NCBI RefSeq assembly: GCF_024125445.1
Contig: NZ_JAMXWM010000006.1
Span: 62,001-126,000 of the forward strand
Source of the DNA: Sporolactobacillus shoreicorticis
GTDB lineage: Bacteria; Bacillota; Bacilli; Bacillales; Sporolactobacillaceae
Direction of reading: 5' to 3'
DNA length: 64,000 bases
Positions 17,487 through 27,905 of the stretch are shown piece by piece. The notes beneath the pieces are model-generated. The model saw only the letters and a program-made list of their open reading frames with translations. It ran no database searches and was not told the DNA's origin. A program made the position numbers and the translations under genes. Position 1 is the first letter of the stretch. Each line of letters starts with the position of its first letter.

Positions 17487-17515
17487 TTGATAATGAACGT
17501 TTTTCACTTTATAAT
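17487..17515 (+). promoter_or_regulatory. Promoter of the fruK-fruA operon
   Basis: TTGATA (17487-17492), 17-base spacer, TATAAT (17510-17515). It predicts a leader of about 225 bases before fruK. The leader has no gene; it holds a short ACC-TTTC-GGGT hairpin and otherwise nothing I can name. The 17359-17486 stretch holds no gene either. Confidence 0.75.
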
Positions 17516-17747
17516 TAATTACTTGAGAGACCTTTCGGGTGTTTTTAATAGGACAGTCCGTAAAGATGCAAACGATTCCTTGGAGAACTGGGAAATCGCT
17601 GCCGGAATGGTATGGATCTGTGTCAAGCGGTAGACAATACAAAAGATTAACCGATCTTAGTAATGAATCCGCTCTCTATTTGAACGCTTGAAAGCTTATC
17701 TGCAATCAGTGATTATTATAAAAATTTTAATTAGGAGCTGATCATTC

Positions 17748-18659
17748 GTGATCTATACGTGCACACTGAATCCGGCGATTGATTATTTTCTGCAAGTGGA
17801 CAATTTCAGGGCCGGTGAATTAAACCATGTTAAAGCCGACCGAAAAATGCCCGGCGGAAAGGGCATCAATGTCTCCAGAGTGTTGAAACATCTAGGACAA
17901 AACTCCAAATGTCTCGGTTTTATCGGCGGTTTTACCGGAGAATTTATTAAAGGAAAGCTTGCTGAGGAAGGAATTGAAGCTGATTTCGTTCCTGTTGACG
18001 GTGATACGCGAATCAATGTAAAGCTGAAGAGCGATACGGAAACAGAAATCAACGGAGTGGCACCGCAGATTACCGACGAACAGTTGAATGCCCTCTTTGC
18101 GAAACTGAAAAAACTGACTGCCGATGATATTCTTGTTCTTTCGGGAAGCGCTCCTGCTACTCTTCCTGTTACCATTTATAAAGATATGATGGATCACGTG
18201 AGCGTAAGCGGTGCTAAAGTTGTCGTGGATACGAGCGGCAAGGCGTTCCGTGAAATTGTCGAAGCGAAACCGTTCCTTGTAAAGCCGAATCATCATGAAC
18301 TCGGCGAATACTTCGGGGTAACGATCGAGAACTTTGACGAGGTCAAAACCTATGGCAAGAAGCTTGTTGAAAAAGGGATTGACCATGTCATCATATCGAT
18401 GGGCGGCAAGGGTGCGATCTACATAGACAAGGATCAATACCTCTATGCTCCGCCGGCTAAAGGTGAATTGAAAAATTCAGTTGGTGCCGGTGATTCTCTG
18501 GTTGGCGGCTTCTTATCTGAATATGCGGTCAGCGGTGATTTCAAAAAAGCGTTCCAAAAAGGTGCCGCATCCGGCAGTGCAACCGCATTTTCCGTTGATT
18601 TGTGTACAAAAGAAAAGGTAGAAGAACTACTGCCCCAAATCAAAATCAGCACGATTTAA
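17748..18659 (+). CDS. fruK: 1-phosphofructokinase
   Basis: A 303-residue PfkB-family kinase that turns fructose 1-phosphate, made by FruA, into fructose 1,6-bisphosphate. It has the PfkB start (TLNPAIDYFLQVDNF), substrate motif MPGGKGINVSRVLKHLG, and signature 2 NSVGAGDSLVGGF with the catalytic Asp. GTG start (17748) after TTAGGAG. It is followed at 124 bases by fruA. No FruR/DeoR-type regulator gene precedes it, unlike the usual fruRKA layout. Confidence 0.94.
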   Translation: MIYTCTLNPAIDYFLQVDNFRAGELNHVKADRKMPGGKGINVSRVLKHLGQNSKCLGFIGGFTGEFIKGKLAEEGIEADFVPVDGDTRINVKLKSDTETEINGVAPQITDEQLNALFAKLKKLTADDILVLSGSAPATLPVTIYKDMMDHVSVSGAKVVVDTSGKAFREIVEAKPFLVKPNHHELGEYFGVTIENFDEVKTYGKKLVEKGIDHVIISMGGKGAIYIDKDQYLYAPPAKGELKNSVGAGDSLVGGFLSEYAVSGDFKKAFQKGAASGSATAFSVDLCTKEKVEELLPQIKISTI

Positions 18660-18783
18660 GGACGGTTCTGTTCGTGGCTGAGAACGATGGGCTTAACTTT
18701 TTAATGAGGAAACGTGAGAACTCCGCCACTGTTAAATAACGACTGGACACCCCTTGGTGAATAAGAGAGGATGGGAAATCATA

Positions 18784-20703
18784 ATGAAAGTGACGGACCT
18801 GTTAACGGCAGCAACCGTTAATCTGGACTTGAAGAGCACGACTAAAAAAGATGTGATGGATGAATTGGCAGCGACTTTGGATAAAGCCGGCAAACTGAAT
18901 GATTTGGCCGAATACCGCGCAGCTCTGGACAAGCGTGAAGAACAAAGCACAACCGGAATTGGCGACGGAGTGGCAATTCCTCATTCAAAAACAGCGGCAG
19001 TCAAGGAGGCAGCGATTGCTTTCGGCCGTTCAAAAGAAGGGGTCGACTTCCAGTCCCTGGACGGTCAGCCGGCGCATCTGTTTTTCATGATTGCTGCAAC
19101 CGATGGCGCCAACGCCACACACCTTGAAGCGTTGTCTACCTTATCGACTTTCTTAATCGATGCGGCTTTCCGTGAAAAACTGATGAATGCCGCAACTGCC
19201 GATGAGATTGTTGCTTTGTTTGACGAACAGGAATCAGAGAGTGAAAATGTGGCTGCCGAAGAGAAAAAAGCGGCAGAAAACAATACGGACGGATACGAAG
19301 TGCTGGCTGTAACCGGATGTCCAACCGGGATTGCGCATACCTATATGGCTGCCGACGCGCTGAAACAAAAGGCAAAAGAAATGGGCGTATCGATCAAAGT
19401 ACAGACCAACGGTTCGACCGGAATTAAAAACAGACTCCAAGCGGATGAAATTGAAAAGGCAAAAGGAATTATCGTTGCCGCAAGTATCAACATTGATGTT
19501 GAACCGTTTAAGGGAAAACCGCTTGTTCAGGTACCAGTTACGGATGGGATTCGCCGTCCCGAAGAACTGATTAACGAAGTCATCGAAGGTAAAGCGCCGG
19601 TTTATCAGGGCGATGGCAGTGCACCGAAAGCAGCCGCCGAAGAAGAACCAAAAGGGAAAAAGATTAACATATATAAGAATCTGATGAATGGTGTCACGTA
19701 CATGCTGCCGTTTGTGGTCGGCGGCGGTATTCTTATTGCTATTTCCTATCTTATTGCTTCACTTACCGGAGTTGAACTGAAACCGGTAGCCGGTGTTGTG
19801 GATGTTCATGATTTTCCGAGTCTGCTCAGCTTTATCGGAAACGGTAACGCGATGTATTTGATGATTCCGATTTTAGCCGGTTTTATTGCAATGAGTATCG
19901 CTGATCGTCCCGGACTCGCACCGGGTATGGTCGGCGGTCTGATGGCACTGACCAGCAACGCTGGATTTCTTGGCGGTCTGATCGCCGGATTTCTCGCAGG
20001 CTATGTGGTTGAACTGGTTAAATGGGCATTTCAGAAATGGCCGCAGTCACTTGACGGACTGAAACCGGTACTGATTTATCCGGTATTCGGTATCTTCATT
20101 ACCGGTGCGCTGATGTTCCTGATCAATCAGCCGATCAGTGATTTTATGGAATGGATGACGCATCTTCTGAACAGCATGGGGACAGGAAATCTTGTCCTGC
20201 TCGGCCTGATTCTCGGTGGCATGATGGGTATCGATCTCGGCGGTCCGTTCAATAAAATAGCTTTTACGTTCGGCATTGCGATGATCAGTGCAGGGAACTT
20301 CTATCCGCAGGCTGCGGTAATGGCCGGCGGTATGGTTCCGCCACTCGGCATGGCGCTTGCGACAACGCTGTTTGCCCACAAGTTTAACCGCGCGCAGCGC
20401 GACTCCGGGAAAGTAGCCTATGTGCTCGGTGCGGCGTTTATTTCCGAAGGGGCTATTCCATTCGGTGCGGCAGATCCAATTCGAGTTATGGTATCGACAA
20501 CGATCGGATCGGCACTTGCCGGCGGATTATCGTTGCTGTTCGGCATCGGCCTTCGTCCGCCGCATGGCGGAATCTTTGTGATACCGTTGGTCAGCAATGG
20601 GAATCCGTTCCTCTACGCATTTGCCATTATCATTGGAACGGTCGTTACCGCAATTATTTACGGCATTTGGAAGAAGCCGCTTAAAGAACAGGAAAATGCT
20701 TGA
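18784..20703 (+). CDS. fruA: Fructose PTS enzyme IIABC
   Basis: A 639-residue fused fructose permease: EIIA (residues 1-150, phospho-His67 in AIPHSK), EIIB (about 170-270, phospho-Cys179 in VTGCPTGIAHTYMAA), and EIIC (about 300-635) with eight or more membrane segments, including GGPFNKIAFTFG and EGAIPFGAADPIR. It imports fructose as fructose 1-phosphate for FruK. The ATG at 18784 (MKVTDLL) follows GAGAGGATGGG; an upstream TTG is less likely. Confidence 0.95.
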   Translation: MKVTDLLTAATVNLDLKSTTKKDVMDELAATLDKAGKLNDLAEYRAALDKREEQSTTGIGDGVAIPHSKTAAVKEAAIAFGRSKEGVDFQSLDGQPAHLFFMIAATDGANATHLEALSTLSTFLIDAAFREKLMNAATADEIVALFDEQESESENVAAEEKKAAENNTDGYEVLAVTGCPTGIAHTYMAADALKQKAKEMGVSIKVQTNGSTGIKNRLQADEIEKAKGIIVAASINIDVEPFKGKPLVQVPVTDGIRRPEELINEVIEGKAPVYQGDGSAPKAAAEEEPKGKKINIYKNLMNGVTYMLPFVVGGGILIAISYLIASLTGVELKPVAGVVDVHDFPSLLSFIGNGNAMYLMIPILAGFIAMSIADRPGLAPGMVGGLMALTSNAGFLGGLIAGFLAGYVVELVKWAFQKWPQSLDGLKPVLIYPVFGIFITGALMFLINQPISDFMEWMTHLLNSMGTGNLVLLGLILGGMMGIDLGGPFNKIAFTFGIAMISAGNFYPQAAVMAGGMVPPLGMALATTLFAHKFNRAQRDSGKVAYVLGAAFISEGAIPFGAADPIRVMVSTTIGSALAGGLSLLFGIGLRPPHGGIFVIPLVSNGNPFLYAFAIIIGTVVTAIIYGIWKKPLKEQENA

Positions 20704-20767
20704 TCGTTAATTGATCATCGACGTTGAAAAACCTGTGCTGTACCGTTTCTCGCCAGCGCAGTTCATG

Positions 20768-20807
20768 AACCGCAGCAACAGTTCGCCTGTTCACTGCGGT
20801 TTCGTGT
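20768..20807 (+). terminator. Terminator-like hairpin after fruA
   Basis: AACCGCAG / CTGCGGTTT around a loop that itself contains ACAG/CTGT. There is no long T-run, so read-through towards ptsI is possible. Confidence 0.5.
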
Positions 20808-20902
20808 AAATTAATTTATGAACAAATAGTAAAAAATTGATACAGTAAATTTTGACAAATAAAACACATTAATTGTACTCGCTTTCAATTTGAAAAGACT
20901 CT

Positions 20903-20911
20903 TGATATAAT
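20903..20911 (+). promoter_or_regulatory. Extended -10 promoter of ptsI
   Basis: TGATATAAT (TGnTATAAT) with a weak TTTCAA 17 bases upstream. It predicts a leader of about 245 bases before ptsI. The 20704-21161 gap has no HPr-like reading frame. Confidence 0.55.
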
Positions 20912-21161
20912 AATAGCTGTTACGTTTTCCTAACATTTAATTTATATGGGGAAATTAATGTACGGTTCGCCGTATTCATTAGTTTTTGCAGATGCATCCG
21001 GCGTACAATTGTATGTGTGGATGTCAGCATTAATCCCTGTTGCGCGTATTCGTTAATGAGAACGGTTCGATTTCAAATGGGCCCGTATTGCATTGCGATA
21101 TGAATGAGCGATTCAATGAATTGCTGAACTTTTTATATCTGAAGGGTAGGGTGAACAAAAG

Positions 21162-22880
21162 ATGTCAGAAAAGATTACCGGTATTGCTGCTTCCGCAGGT
21201 ATTGCTATTGCTAAAACTTTTATTCTTAAAAATCCGGATTTGTCCTTTGAAAGAAGTACGATTACCGATAAAGAAGCAGAAAAGGAAAAGCTGAACAACG
21301 CTCTTGAAGTATCTAAAAAAGAATTGACGACGATCAAAGAAACTGCTGAAAGAGAGCTCGGAAAAGATAAGGCCGAAGTCTTTGCCGCGCACCTCATGTT
21401 TCTCAGCGATCCTGAATTTGTCGGTCAAGTTGTGTCAAAAATTGATGATGAAGGTCTGAGTGCCCAGGCTGCACTTGACGATGTATCGACCTTTTTCATT
21501 CAAATGTTTGAAAGCATGAAAGATAATGATTACATGAGAGAACGTGCGGCTGATGTTCGCGATGTGTCCAAGCGGTTGCTGGCGCATTTGCTGGGTGTTT
21601 CCTTTACTTCTCCGGCGAGCATAACTGAAGAAACGGTAATCGTTGCCGAAGATTTGACACCTTCAGATACTGCACAATTGAACCGCAAGTATGTTAAGGG
21701 TTTTGCGACCAACATTGGCGGTCGTACCTCGCACTCAGCGATCATGTCGCGTTCAATGGAAATTCCTGCTGTCGTCGGAACAAAAACCGTTATGGAGCAG
21801 GCTAAAGAAGGACAACTCGCTATTATTGACGGATTGAATGGTGAAGTCATTCTTGATCCAAGCGAAGAAGAAGTTAAAGAATATAAAGCCAAACAAGCTG
21901 CCTATAAAGAACAGCAAGAAGAATGGAAGAAACTCGTTCATGAAACAACAAAAACAAAGGACGACGCGCATGTTATTCTTGGTGCAAATATTGGTAATCC
22001 GGGCGATGTTGCTGGCGTATTGAACAACGGCGGCGAGGCAGTCGGGCTGTATCGTACCGAATTCCTGTACATGGGCCGCGACAAACTGCCGACAGAAGAC
22101 GAGCAATTTGATGCATATAAAGAGGTTCTCGAAAAAATGGAGAACAAACCGGTCGTTATCCGCACACTCGATATCGGCGGCGATAAGAAGCTCTCCTACC
22201 TGCCGCTCCCTGAAGAAATGAACCCGTTCCTTGGCTTCCGTGCCATTCGTCTCTGTCTGGAACGTCAGGACATTTTCCGCACGCAGCTTCGCGCATTGCT
22301 TCGCGCAAGTGCTTATGGCAAGCTGCGGATCATGTTCCCGATGATTGCGACGATTGATGAATTCCGTCAGGCAAAAGCGATTCTCCTTGAAGAAAAAGAA
22401 AAGCTTGCTGCCGCAGGCACAAAGATTTCCGATGATCTTCAGGTTGGTATGATGATGGAAATCCCTGCTGCTGCCGTATCGGCAGATCGCTTTGCTAAAG
22501 AAGCTGATTTCTTCAGCATCGGCACGAATGACTTGATTCAATATACAATGGCTGCGGATCGAATGAATCAGCATGTATCTTATCTTTATCAGCCATGTAA
22601 TCCGTCCATTCTGCGCCTTGTCAGCAAGATCATTGATGCGGCACATGCGGAAGGACATTGGGCAGGTATGTGCGGTGAAATGGCCGGCGACGCGACCGCG
22701 ATTCCGCTCTTACTCGCGCTTGGTCTTGATGAATTCAGCATGAGTGCAACATCGATCCTGCCGGCAAGAAGCCAGCTGCTGAAATTATCCAAAGAAGACT
22801 TGGCAAAACACAAGGAAGCGTTCCTCAACCTTGATACGGCTGAAGAAGTGCTTGACTACGTCAAAACAAAAATGATCTGA
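21162..22880 (+). CDS. ptsI: PTS Enzyme I (phosphoenolpyruvate-protein phosphotransferase)
   Basis: A 572-residue Enzyme I, the family's usual length. It has the phospho-His191 site [15 protein letters not shown]-binding [12 protein letters not shown] and [12 protein letters not shown], then [20 protein letters not shown] and catalytic Cys in GMCGEMAGD. It takes phosphate from PEP and passes it to HPr, which feeds FruA. HPr (ptsH) normally lies directly upstream; here it is absent and ptsI follows fruKA instead, with its own promoter and leader. A strong bipartite terminator follows. Confidence 0.95.
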   Translation: MSEKITGIAASAGIAIAKTFILKNPDLSFERSTITDKEAEKEKLNNALEVSKKELTTIKETAERELGKDKAEVFAAHLMFLSDPEFVGQVVSKIDDEGLSAQAALDDVSTFFIQMFESMKDNDYMRERAADVRDVSKRLLAHLLGVSFTSPASITEETVIVAEDLTPSDTAQLNRKYVKGFATNIGGRTSHSAIMSRSMEIPAVVGTKTVMEQAKEGQLAIIDGLNGEVILDPSEEEVKEYKAKQAAYKEQQEEWKKLVHETTKTKDDAHVILGANIGNPGDVAGVLNNGGEAVGLYRTEFLYMGRDKLPTEDEQFDAYKEVLEKMENKPVVIRTLDIGGDKKLSYLPLPEEMNPFLGFRAIRLCLERQDIFRTQLRALLRASAYGKLRIMFPMIATIDEFRQAKAILLEEKEKLAAAGTKISDDLQVGMMMEIPAAAVSADRFAKEADFFSIGTNDLIQYTMAADRMNQHVSYLYQPCNPSILRLVSKIIDAAHAEGHWAGMCGEMAGDATAIPLLLALGLDEFSMSATSILPARSQLLKLSKEDLAKHKEAFLNLDTAEEVLDYVKTKMI

Positions 22881-22894
22881 TCGCATAAAAAAAG

Positions 22895-22939
22895 AACCGG
22901 ACAAGAACCTCAGAAATGAGGCTTTTGTCCGGTTTTTTG
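22895..22939 (+). terminator. Terminator after ptsI
   Basis: Outer stem AACCGGACAA / TTTGTCCGGTT, inner stem CCTCA / TGAGG, then TTTTTT. Confidence 0.9.
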
Positions 22940-23040
22940 TTATACACTGGTATTAAGTAGCCCGGCAGAACGCCGCTTCCTGCGGCATACCGGACACCAG
23001 GCCTCCATGAACGTCGCGCCGACGGTTTGGCGAAGTCAAC

Positions 23041-23230
23041 AGGTAAAAAAAGTTTATCTTTTACCTTGTTGAGGCGACGATAAGGTCATAAAATTCGGTC
23101 AGGTGATCAGGTAAGTGCTAAATCTAAGAAATAAACGGAAAAATTCCGCTTATTTTATTTGAAGCAACACGAAAGCCACCGCATCCTGCGGAAGTAAGAG
23201 CCGGGCGCTTTTTCCTGATTTTTTCTAAAA
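23041..23230 (+). repeat. Dispersed intergenic repeat, copy C (internally deleted)
   Basis: Starts with a perfect stem-loop AGGTAAAA / TTTTACCT, then GCGACGATAAGGTCATAAAATTCGG, one unit of AATAAACGGAAAAATTCCGCTTATTTTA, then CACGAAAGCCACCGCATCCTGCGG and a tail ending TTTTTTCTAAA. It lacks the central half-palindromes seen in copies A, D and E. The 22940-23040 stretch before it is GC-rich with no gene. From 23231 to 23420 there is no intact gene; a short open stretch reading YDELKERECC leads in frame into the next CDS and may be a gene remnant. Confidence 0.75.
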
Positions 23231-23420
23231 AGGGGAAATTGTAAAATGATGGGCAAGACATCTACGCGACGGAAGTAGCGGTTATCGATAGAGCCGTTCT
23301 ATACAATTCGAGATTTCATGACCAAAATACTGCGTACTGCTCTATGATGAACTGAAAGAAAGAGAATGCTGCACAGTTGATGAAAATTGCGAAACAGCTA
23401 TAAAAATGGGGGATTATAAA

Positions 23421-23819
23421 ATGAAAATAAAGAAAACATATTTTCGCATGTACGTTAGCAATTTAGATGAGGTATTGCCATACTATGAGAAACTGCTTGG
23501 TATACATCCGGACTTACGGTTTAAATATCCAGAAATGCACCTAGAATTAGCTTCAATCGGTGATTTTCTATTTGTTGCAGGGAAATCTGAGGATTTGAAA
23601 ACTTTCAATACAACCAAAGTGACGTTCATGGTTGACGCACTTGACGATTTTCTCATTTATTTTGAACAAAACAATTTTGAAATAATAAGAGAACCACGAA
23701 TTGTACCAACCGGTAAAAATGTAACGGTCAGACACCCCGACGGTCTTATTGCGGAATATGTTGAACATCAACCTGACCAAGTAAAATCAGTCAATCTGAC
23801 AAAAAACAAGTCAATCTAA
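23421..23819 (+). CDS. VOC/glyoxalase-fold protein
   Basis: A 132-residue protein of the vicinal-oxygen-chelate superfamily. It has the N-terminal motif TYFRMYVSNLDEVLPYYEKLLG and the C-terminal half NVTVRHPDGLIAEYVEH, the common layout of glyoxalase/bleomycin-resistance proteins. Which reaction it carries out, if any, is not visible. The start at 23421 follows GGGGGAT by about eight bases. Its DNA is more AT-rich than that of its neighbours, which may mean recent transfer. Confidence 0.75.
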   Translation: MKIKKTYFRMYVSNLDEVLPYYEKLLGIHPDLRFKYPEMHLELASIGDFLFVAGKSEDLKTFNTTKVTFMVDALDDFLIYFEQNNFEIIREPRIVPTGKNVTVRHPDGLIAEYVEHQPDQVKSVNLTKNKSI

Positions 23820-24043
23820 TTGTTCAATTTCGCACCCCGTCTTCTGTTGCGTCGTATCACTTATTACCATCCTTAGTAAATGATTTCTTTCGCAAAAAAT
23901 GAAGCTTTCCCAAAAGGGGGTTCTAAACCAGTTCATAATTCCAAAAGGTGCATAAATCAAGGTTTTATATAATCAAAGAGGATGTCTCATTGTCAAAAAA
24001 CGACTTTAAGGCATCCTTTTCTTTTCAACTTTTTAATTGTTAA

Positions 24044-26068
24044 TTATTTCTTCAAAACCCGTTCAAAAACCTTTTTGACCTTTGGCGTGACATAGTGGCT
24101 GCCGCCATGCTTTTGCGTGTTTTCAACGATCATGGTGACCATCAGCTTCGGGTTGTCCGTATTATAGGCGACGAACCAGCCGTTTTCACGTCCGGATTCT
24201 CCCTGTTTCTTTTTAAATTCCGGCGTACCGGTTTTTCCGGCTAGGGTTAAGCCATTTATTTTTGCATCATGTGCGGTTCCTGAAGGATTGTCGATGACCT
24301 GGATCAAATCTTTATTCAATAATTGAGCGATACCGGCGGACATAACATTTTTCTTCCAGAAGGTTGGTGGATCATTGGTTTTGATCAACCGCGGCTTGAT
24401 CATGCTGCCGTCATTAACAAATGCTGAATAAATCAATGATAAATGAAGCGGATTGACACTGACCTGGCCTTGGCCATAACCGGAGTTGGCAAGAAGCGAA
24501 TCACTGTCCAGCTTACCATCATTTGAAATGGTCGATTTGCGCATTGGATAGTCGATCGGTAAGGACTCGCCGAAACCAAATTTCTTAACATCGGAAGCAA
24601 AGGCTGAGCCGCCGATCTTGAGCGCCGTTTGAGCAAAATAAATATTGTCCGATTTGAACAGCGCGGTTTGCAGATTGACCTTCGGATCGTGATTGACTCG
24701 AGTGACATAGTAGTCGCCCCATGAACTATTATTCTGCCATTTGCTTCCGCTGATGGCGATCTGAGTGTCAGGATTAATTGCTTTATGAGTTAAGGCAATC
24801 GCTGCTGTCAGCGGCTTAAAAGTTGATCCGGGTGCGGATGCAGCAGTAAACCGATTTCTTAGCGGTTGTTCCTTATCATTGCTCAGCTTTTGGTATTCAC
24901 TTGATGAGATTCCAAGGACGAAATCATTGGGATTATAGGATGGCGTACTGACCAGTCCGAGAATGTCGCCGTTTCTCGGATCAATAGCAACTCCAGTTCC
25001 CGCATCTTTTTTTAGCTGGGCATACATGGCGTCTTGCACATTTCGATCAATCGTCAGCTGAATATTCTTACCGTTAACCGGATTTTTCTTAGCAATTGTC
25101 CCGGCTGCGGCTCCCGTGGGATCAAGTAAAATGATCGCTGCCCCGTCGTGTTGCCGGAGTTGCTTTTCGAATAGCAGCTCAAGCCCAGTTTTACCAATTA
25201 CTGAGTTGGCGTTGTAGCCTTCGTTTGGATGTTCTTTTAAAAGTTCGGCAGTCATTTTGCCTACATATCCGGTTAAATGCGCACTTGCATTTTTATCAGG
25301 ATACACCCTGCTTGAAACCTCTGTTTTTACGACACCGGGCAGTTCGGTTGCTTCCTTGATAAGTTTTGTTTTCGCTTGGTCCACGGTTGTAATCGGCACG
25401 AGGCTGTCTGCTTTGACCCATGAAGCGGCAAGTGCTTGATCAATTTGTTCTTTGCTGACACCAAGCAGCCCGGTCAGTTTCTTAATCGTTGCTGCCTTGT
25501 CACTGTCCGATCCCATCCTGCCGGGAACAAGATCAATTCGTGCGGCAGTGCCGTTCACTGCCAGAGGCTCGCCGTTGCGATCAACAATTTCTCCGCGCGT
25601 GCTGGCGAGCGTATCGACACGTATTCTCGAACCGGTTGTCATTTTAGGAAGAATCAGGCTCGGATTCCAGTTGATATACCAATTCTGCTTATCCCTCCGT
25701 TTCTCTTCCTTCAGCTGTACCGATTGAGAAAATTTAACCGGCCCGGCTACCGTATTGAGGGTTGCCTTCAACTGCACGGTGCCTTCCTTTTTTGTATTCT
25801 CTTTAATACTGGTTTTTAATTTACCTGCTTCGATTGCTTCATAAATTCGTTTGTATCTGGAAACAAAGTCTGCTTTACGAATACTCTTTTGTGATTGTTT
25901 TGAAAGAAGAGCATACATTTTGGAAAAATCTTGTTTCTGCCATGCTTTGACATAGTCTTCCACACGGTCCTTTGCTGTCGGCTGATTGCTGCCGCACGAT
26001 GAGAGCGTGAGGAGCGCGACAAGAAAAAAGATAAAGAGGATGGGGAGCTTAAACTGATGCTTATTCAT
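24044..26068 (-). CDS. pbpC: Class B penicillin-binding protein with MecA-type N-terminal domain (PbpC-like lipoprotein)
   Basis: A 674-residue transpeptidase that crosslinks peptidoglycan outside the membrane. It has an N-terminal lipoprotein signal (lipobox LSSC near residue 25), an NTF2-like MecA_N domain (about 30-150), a PBP dimerisation domain, and a transpeptidase domain with SxxK at STFK (Ser about 415), SxN at SDN and KTG at LAGKTGTPE. The length and layout match B. subtilis PbpC (PBP3). PBPs of this type often have low beta-lactam affinity. I took the ATG at 26068 after GGAGGTG; an earlier in-frame ATG codes for the ribosome site itself. Monocistronic. Confidence 0.9.
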   Translation of the reverse strand: MNKHQFKLPILFIFFLVALLTLSSCGSNQPTAKDRVEDYVKAWQKQDFSKMYALLSKQSQKSIRKADFVSRYKRIYEAIEAGKLKTSIKENTKKEGTVQLKATLNTVAGPVKFSQSVQLKEEKRRDKQNWYINWNPSLILPKMTTGSRIRVDTLASTRGEIVDRNGEPLAVNGTAARIDLVPGRMGSDSDKAATIKKLTGLLGVSKEQIDQALAASWVKADSLVPITTVDQAKTKLIKEATELPGVVKTEVSSRVYPDKNASAHLTGYVGKMTAELLKEHPNEGYNANSVIGKTGLELLFEKQLRQHDGAAIILLDPTGAAAGTIAKKNPVNGKNIQLTIDRNVQDAMYAQLKKDAGTGVAIDPRNGDILGLVSTPSYNPNDFVLGISSSEYQKLSNDKEQPLRNRFTAASAPGSTFKPLTAAIALTHKAINPDTQIAISGSKWQNNSSWGDYYVTRVNHDPKVNLQTALFKSDNIYFAQTALKIGGSAFASDVKKFGFGESLPIDYPMRKSTISNDGKLDSDSLLANSGYGQGQVSVNPLHLSLIYSAFVNDGSMIKPRLIKTNDPPTFWKKNVMSAGIAQLLNKDLIQVIDNPSGTAHDAKINGLTLAGKTGTPEFKKKQGESGRENGWFVAYNTDNPKLMVTMIVENTQKHGGSHYVTPKVKKVFERVLKK

Positions 26069-26339
26069 TAAGGAAAACACCTCCATAAAGTTCAAGACGG
26101 GGCTAATCATCACAATTATATTCCATCATGATTTATTCCATTCGGGTTGTCCAAATACATTTCAGTTTCTATTATATCGGATTGGACGTCGAAGTGTTGA
26201 TTTGCACACATTAAAAATTATGAAACAAGAAATAAAAAAGCTTGCATTTGACGTTATGTTTCCGGAAAGGAATTTTTTTGACGCAAATGTTGCGTGGCAT
26301 GGTAGTATGGTAGAGGAACGAGAGGTGAACGGTGAGACG

Positions 26340-27905
26340 ATGAAACTGGTTATTTTGGAGACAAGCGATGTTCATGGAAACATCTATCCCATTCGATACG
26401 CAGACAACAGTCCGGAGGATGTCGGGATGGGAAAAATTGCAACACTTGTGTATAAAGAGCGCGCCAAGCATCCATGCACTTTATTAGTAGATAATGGCGA
26501 CATGATTCAGGGGACGCCGCTGCTTTATTATTACGCACGATTTGATCACAAGCGTCCAAATCCGATGACGGTCATTGCAAATAAACTGAATTATGATTGT
26601 GCTGTATTTGGCAATCATGAATTTAATTTTGGCAGCGATGTGCTGAATCGGGCAGTTGATGCCTCAAAATTTCCTTGGTTGGCCGCTAATATTGTTCATG
26701 AATTAACAGGCAAACCATTTTTTGGCACACCTTATATCATAAAAAGCTATACTCATGGTCCTTGCGTGGCTGTTCTGGGTCTGACGACGAAATATGTGCC
26801 GAACTGGGAAAAGCCGGAACACATTAAAGGGATGCGTTTTGATGATCCGGTGGATACGGCTAACAAGTGGGTTCCGTTTTTAAAAAATGAGAAGAAAGTG
26901 GATGTTGTGATTTTATCTTATCATGGCGGCTTCGGACGCGATCTGGATACAGGCGAAGCGATTGAAGAGCTGAAAGGCGAAAATCAAGCATACCAGATTT
27001 GTCAGGATGTGCCGGACATCGACGTATTGCTCACCGGACACCAGCATCGGATGATCTATGGAAAGACAATTAACGGAGTGGCTGTTATTCAGCCGGGATG
27101 CAATGGCACGCATCTGGGAAAAGTGACGCTTGAACTGGAACGGGCAGTCAAGGGCTGGCAGATTACATCGAAAAGCTCCGAACTTCTTTCCGTTCGGGGA
27201 ATCAAGTCGGATATGTCGCTGCTCAGTTATGTGGATGTCTATGAGCGGGATGCGCAGACTTGGCTGGATCAGCCGCTTGGCAAGATTGACGGTGATATGC
27301 GTGTTCACGATCCGATGAAGGTGCGTACTCGGGATCACCCGCTGATTGAATTCATCAATCGGCTTCAAATGAAAGTGTCTGGTACGGATATCAGTTCGAC
27401 CGCACTTTTTAATAATGAATCGCCCGGGATGCCTGAGCATGTGTCGATGCGCGACATTGTCGCAAATTATATCTACCCGAACACTTTGCGGGTGCTGCGG
27501 ATCAGCGGGCAGGATATGCTAAATGCACTGGAGCGGTCAGCATCCTACTTCGAGACGTATATCGGCGGGCCAATCCAGGTTAGCAAGGCATTTACCGATC
27601 CGAAACCGCAGCATTACAACTATGACATGTGGGAAGGGATTGACTATATCATCGACATTTCCCGTCCGGCGGGGGAGCGTATTGTTAAGCTGAGTTACCA
27701 TGAAGCGCCGGTGAGAATGGATGGCCAGTATGATGTGGTGATGAACAATTATCGGGCAGTCGGCGGCGGTGATTACTTTATGTTCTGCAAAAAACCGATT
27801 GTCAAGGATATTCCGGTTGATGTGACGGAGCTGATTGCCAATGAAGTGCTTGAGAAAAAAATAATTAAAGCGACCGTTGATCATAATTGGAAAATTGTTT
27901 ATTAA
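26340..27905 (+). CDS. 5'-nucleotidase/2',3'-cyclic phosphodiesterase family protein, cytosolic
   Basis: A 521-residue two-domain phosphatase. The N-terminal metallophosphoesterase domain carries LETSDVHGN, VDNGDMIQG, FGNHEFNFG, SYHGGF and TGHQHRM. The C-terminal 5'-nucleotidase domain (about 330-500) contains NTLRVLRISGQ and NYRAVGGGDYF. There is no signal peptide or cell-wall anchor, unlike most YfkN/CpdB enzymes, so it should act in the cytosol. I chose the ATG at 26340 with GGTGAG upstream; the frame stays open further upstream. Substrate unknown. Confidence 0.82.
   Translation: MKLVILETSDVHGNIYPIRYADNSPEDVGMGKIATLVYKERAKHPCTLLVDNGDMIQGTPLLYYYARFDHKRPNPMTVIANKLNYDCAVFGNHEFNFGSDVLNRAVDASKFPWLAANIVHELTGKPFFGTPYIIKSYTHGPCVAVLGLTTKYVPNWEKPEHIKGMRFDDPVDTANKWVPFLKNEKKVDVVILSYHGGFGRDLDTGEAIEELKGENQAYQICQDVPDIDVLLTGHQHRMIYGKTINGVAVIQPGCNGTHLGKVTLELERAVKGWQITSKSSELLSVRGIKSDMSLLSYVDVYERDAQTWLDQPLGKIDGDMRVHDPMKVRTRDHPLIEFINRLQMKVSGTDISSTALFNNESPGMPEHVSMRDIVANYIYPNTLRVLRISGQDMLNALERSASYFETYIGGPIQVSKAFTDPKPQHYNYDMWEGIDYIIDISRPAGERIVKLSYHEAPVRMDGQYDVVMNNYRAVGGGDYFMFCKKPIVKDIPVDVTELIANEVLEKKIIKATVDHNWKIVY

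Noticed and set aside
17516-17747. Riboswitch or T-box in the fruK leader
   Set aside because: No conserved T-box motif, specifier loop or known aptamer core could be found; only weak hairpins.
21753-22658. Long open frame on the minus strand inside ptsI
   Set aside because: Shadow of a strongly conserved Enzyme I gene; composition and lack of a ribosome site argue against coding.
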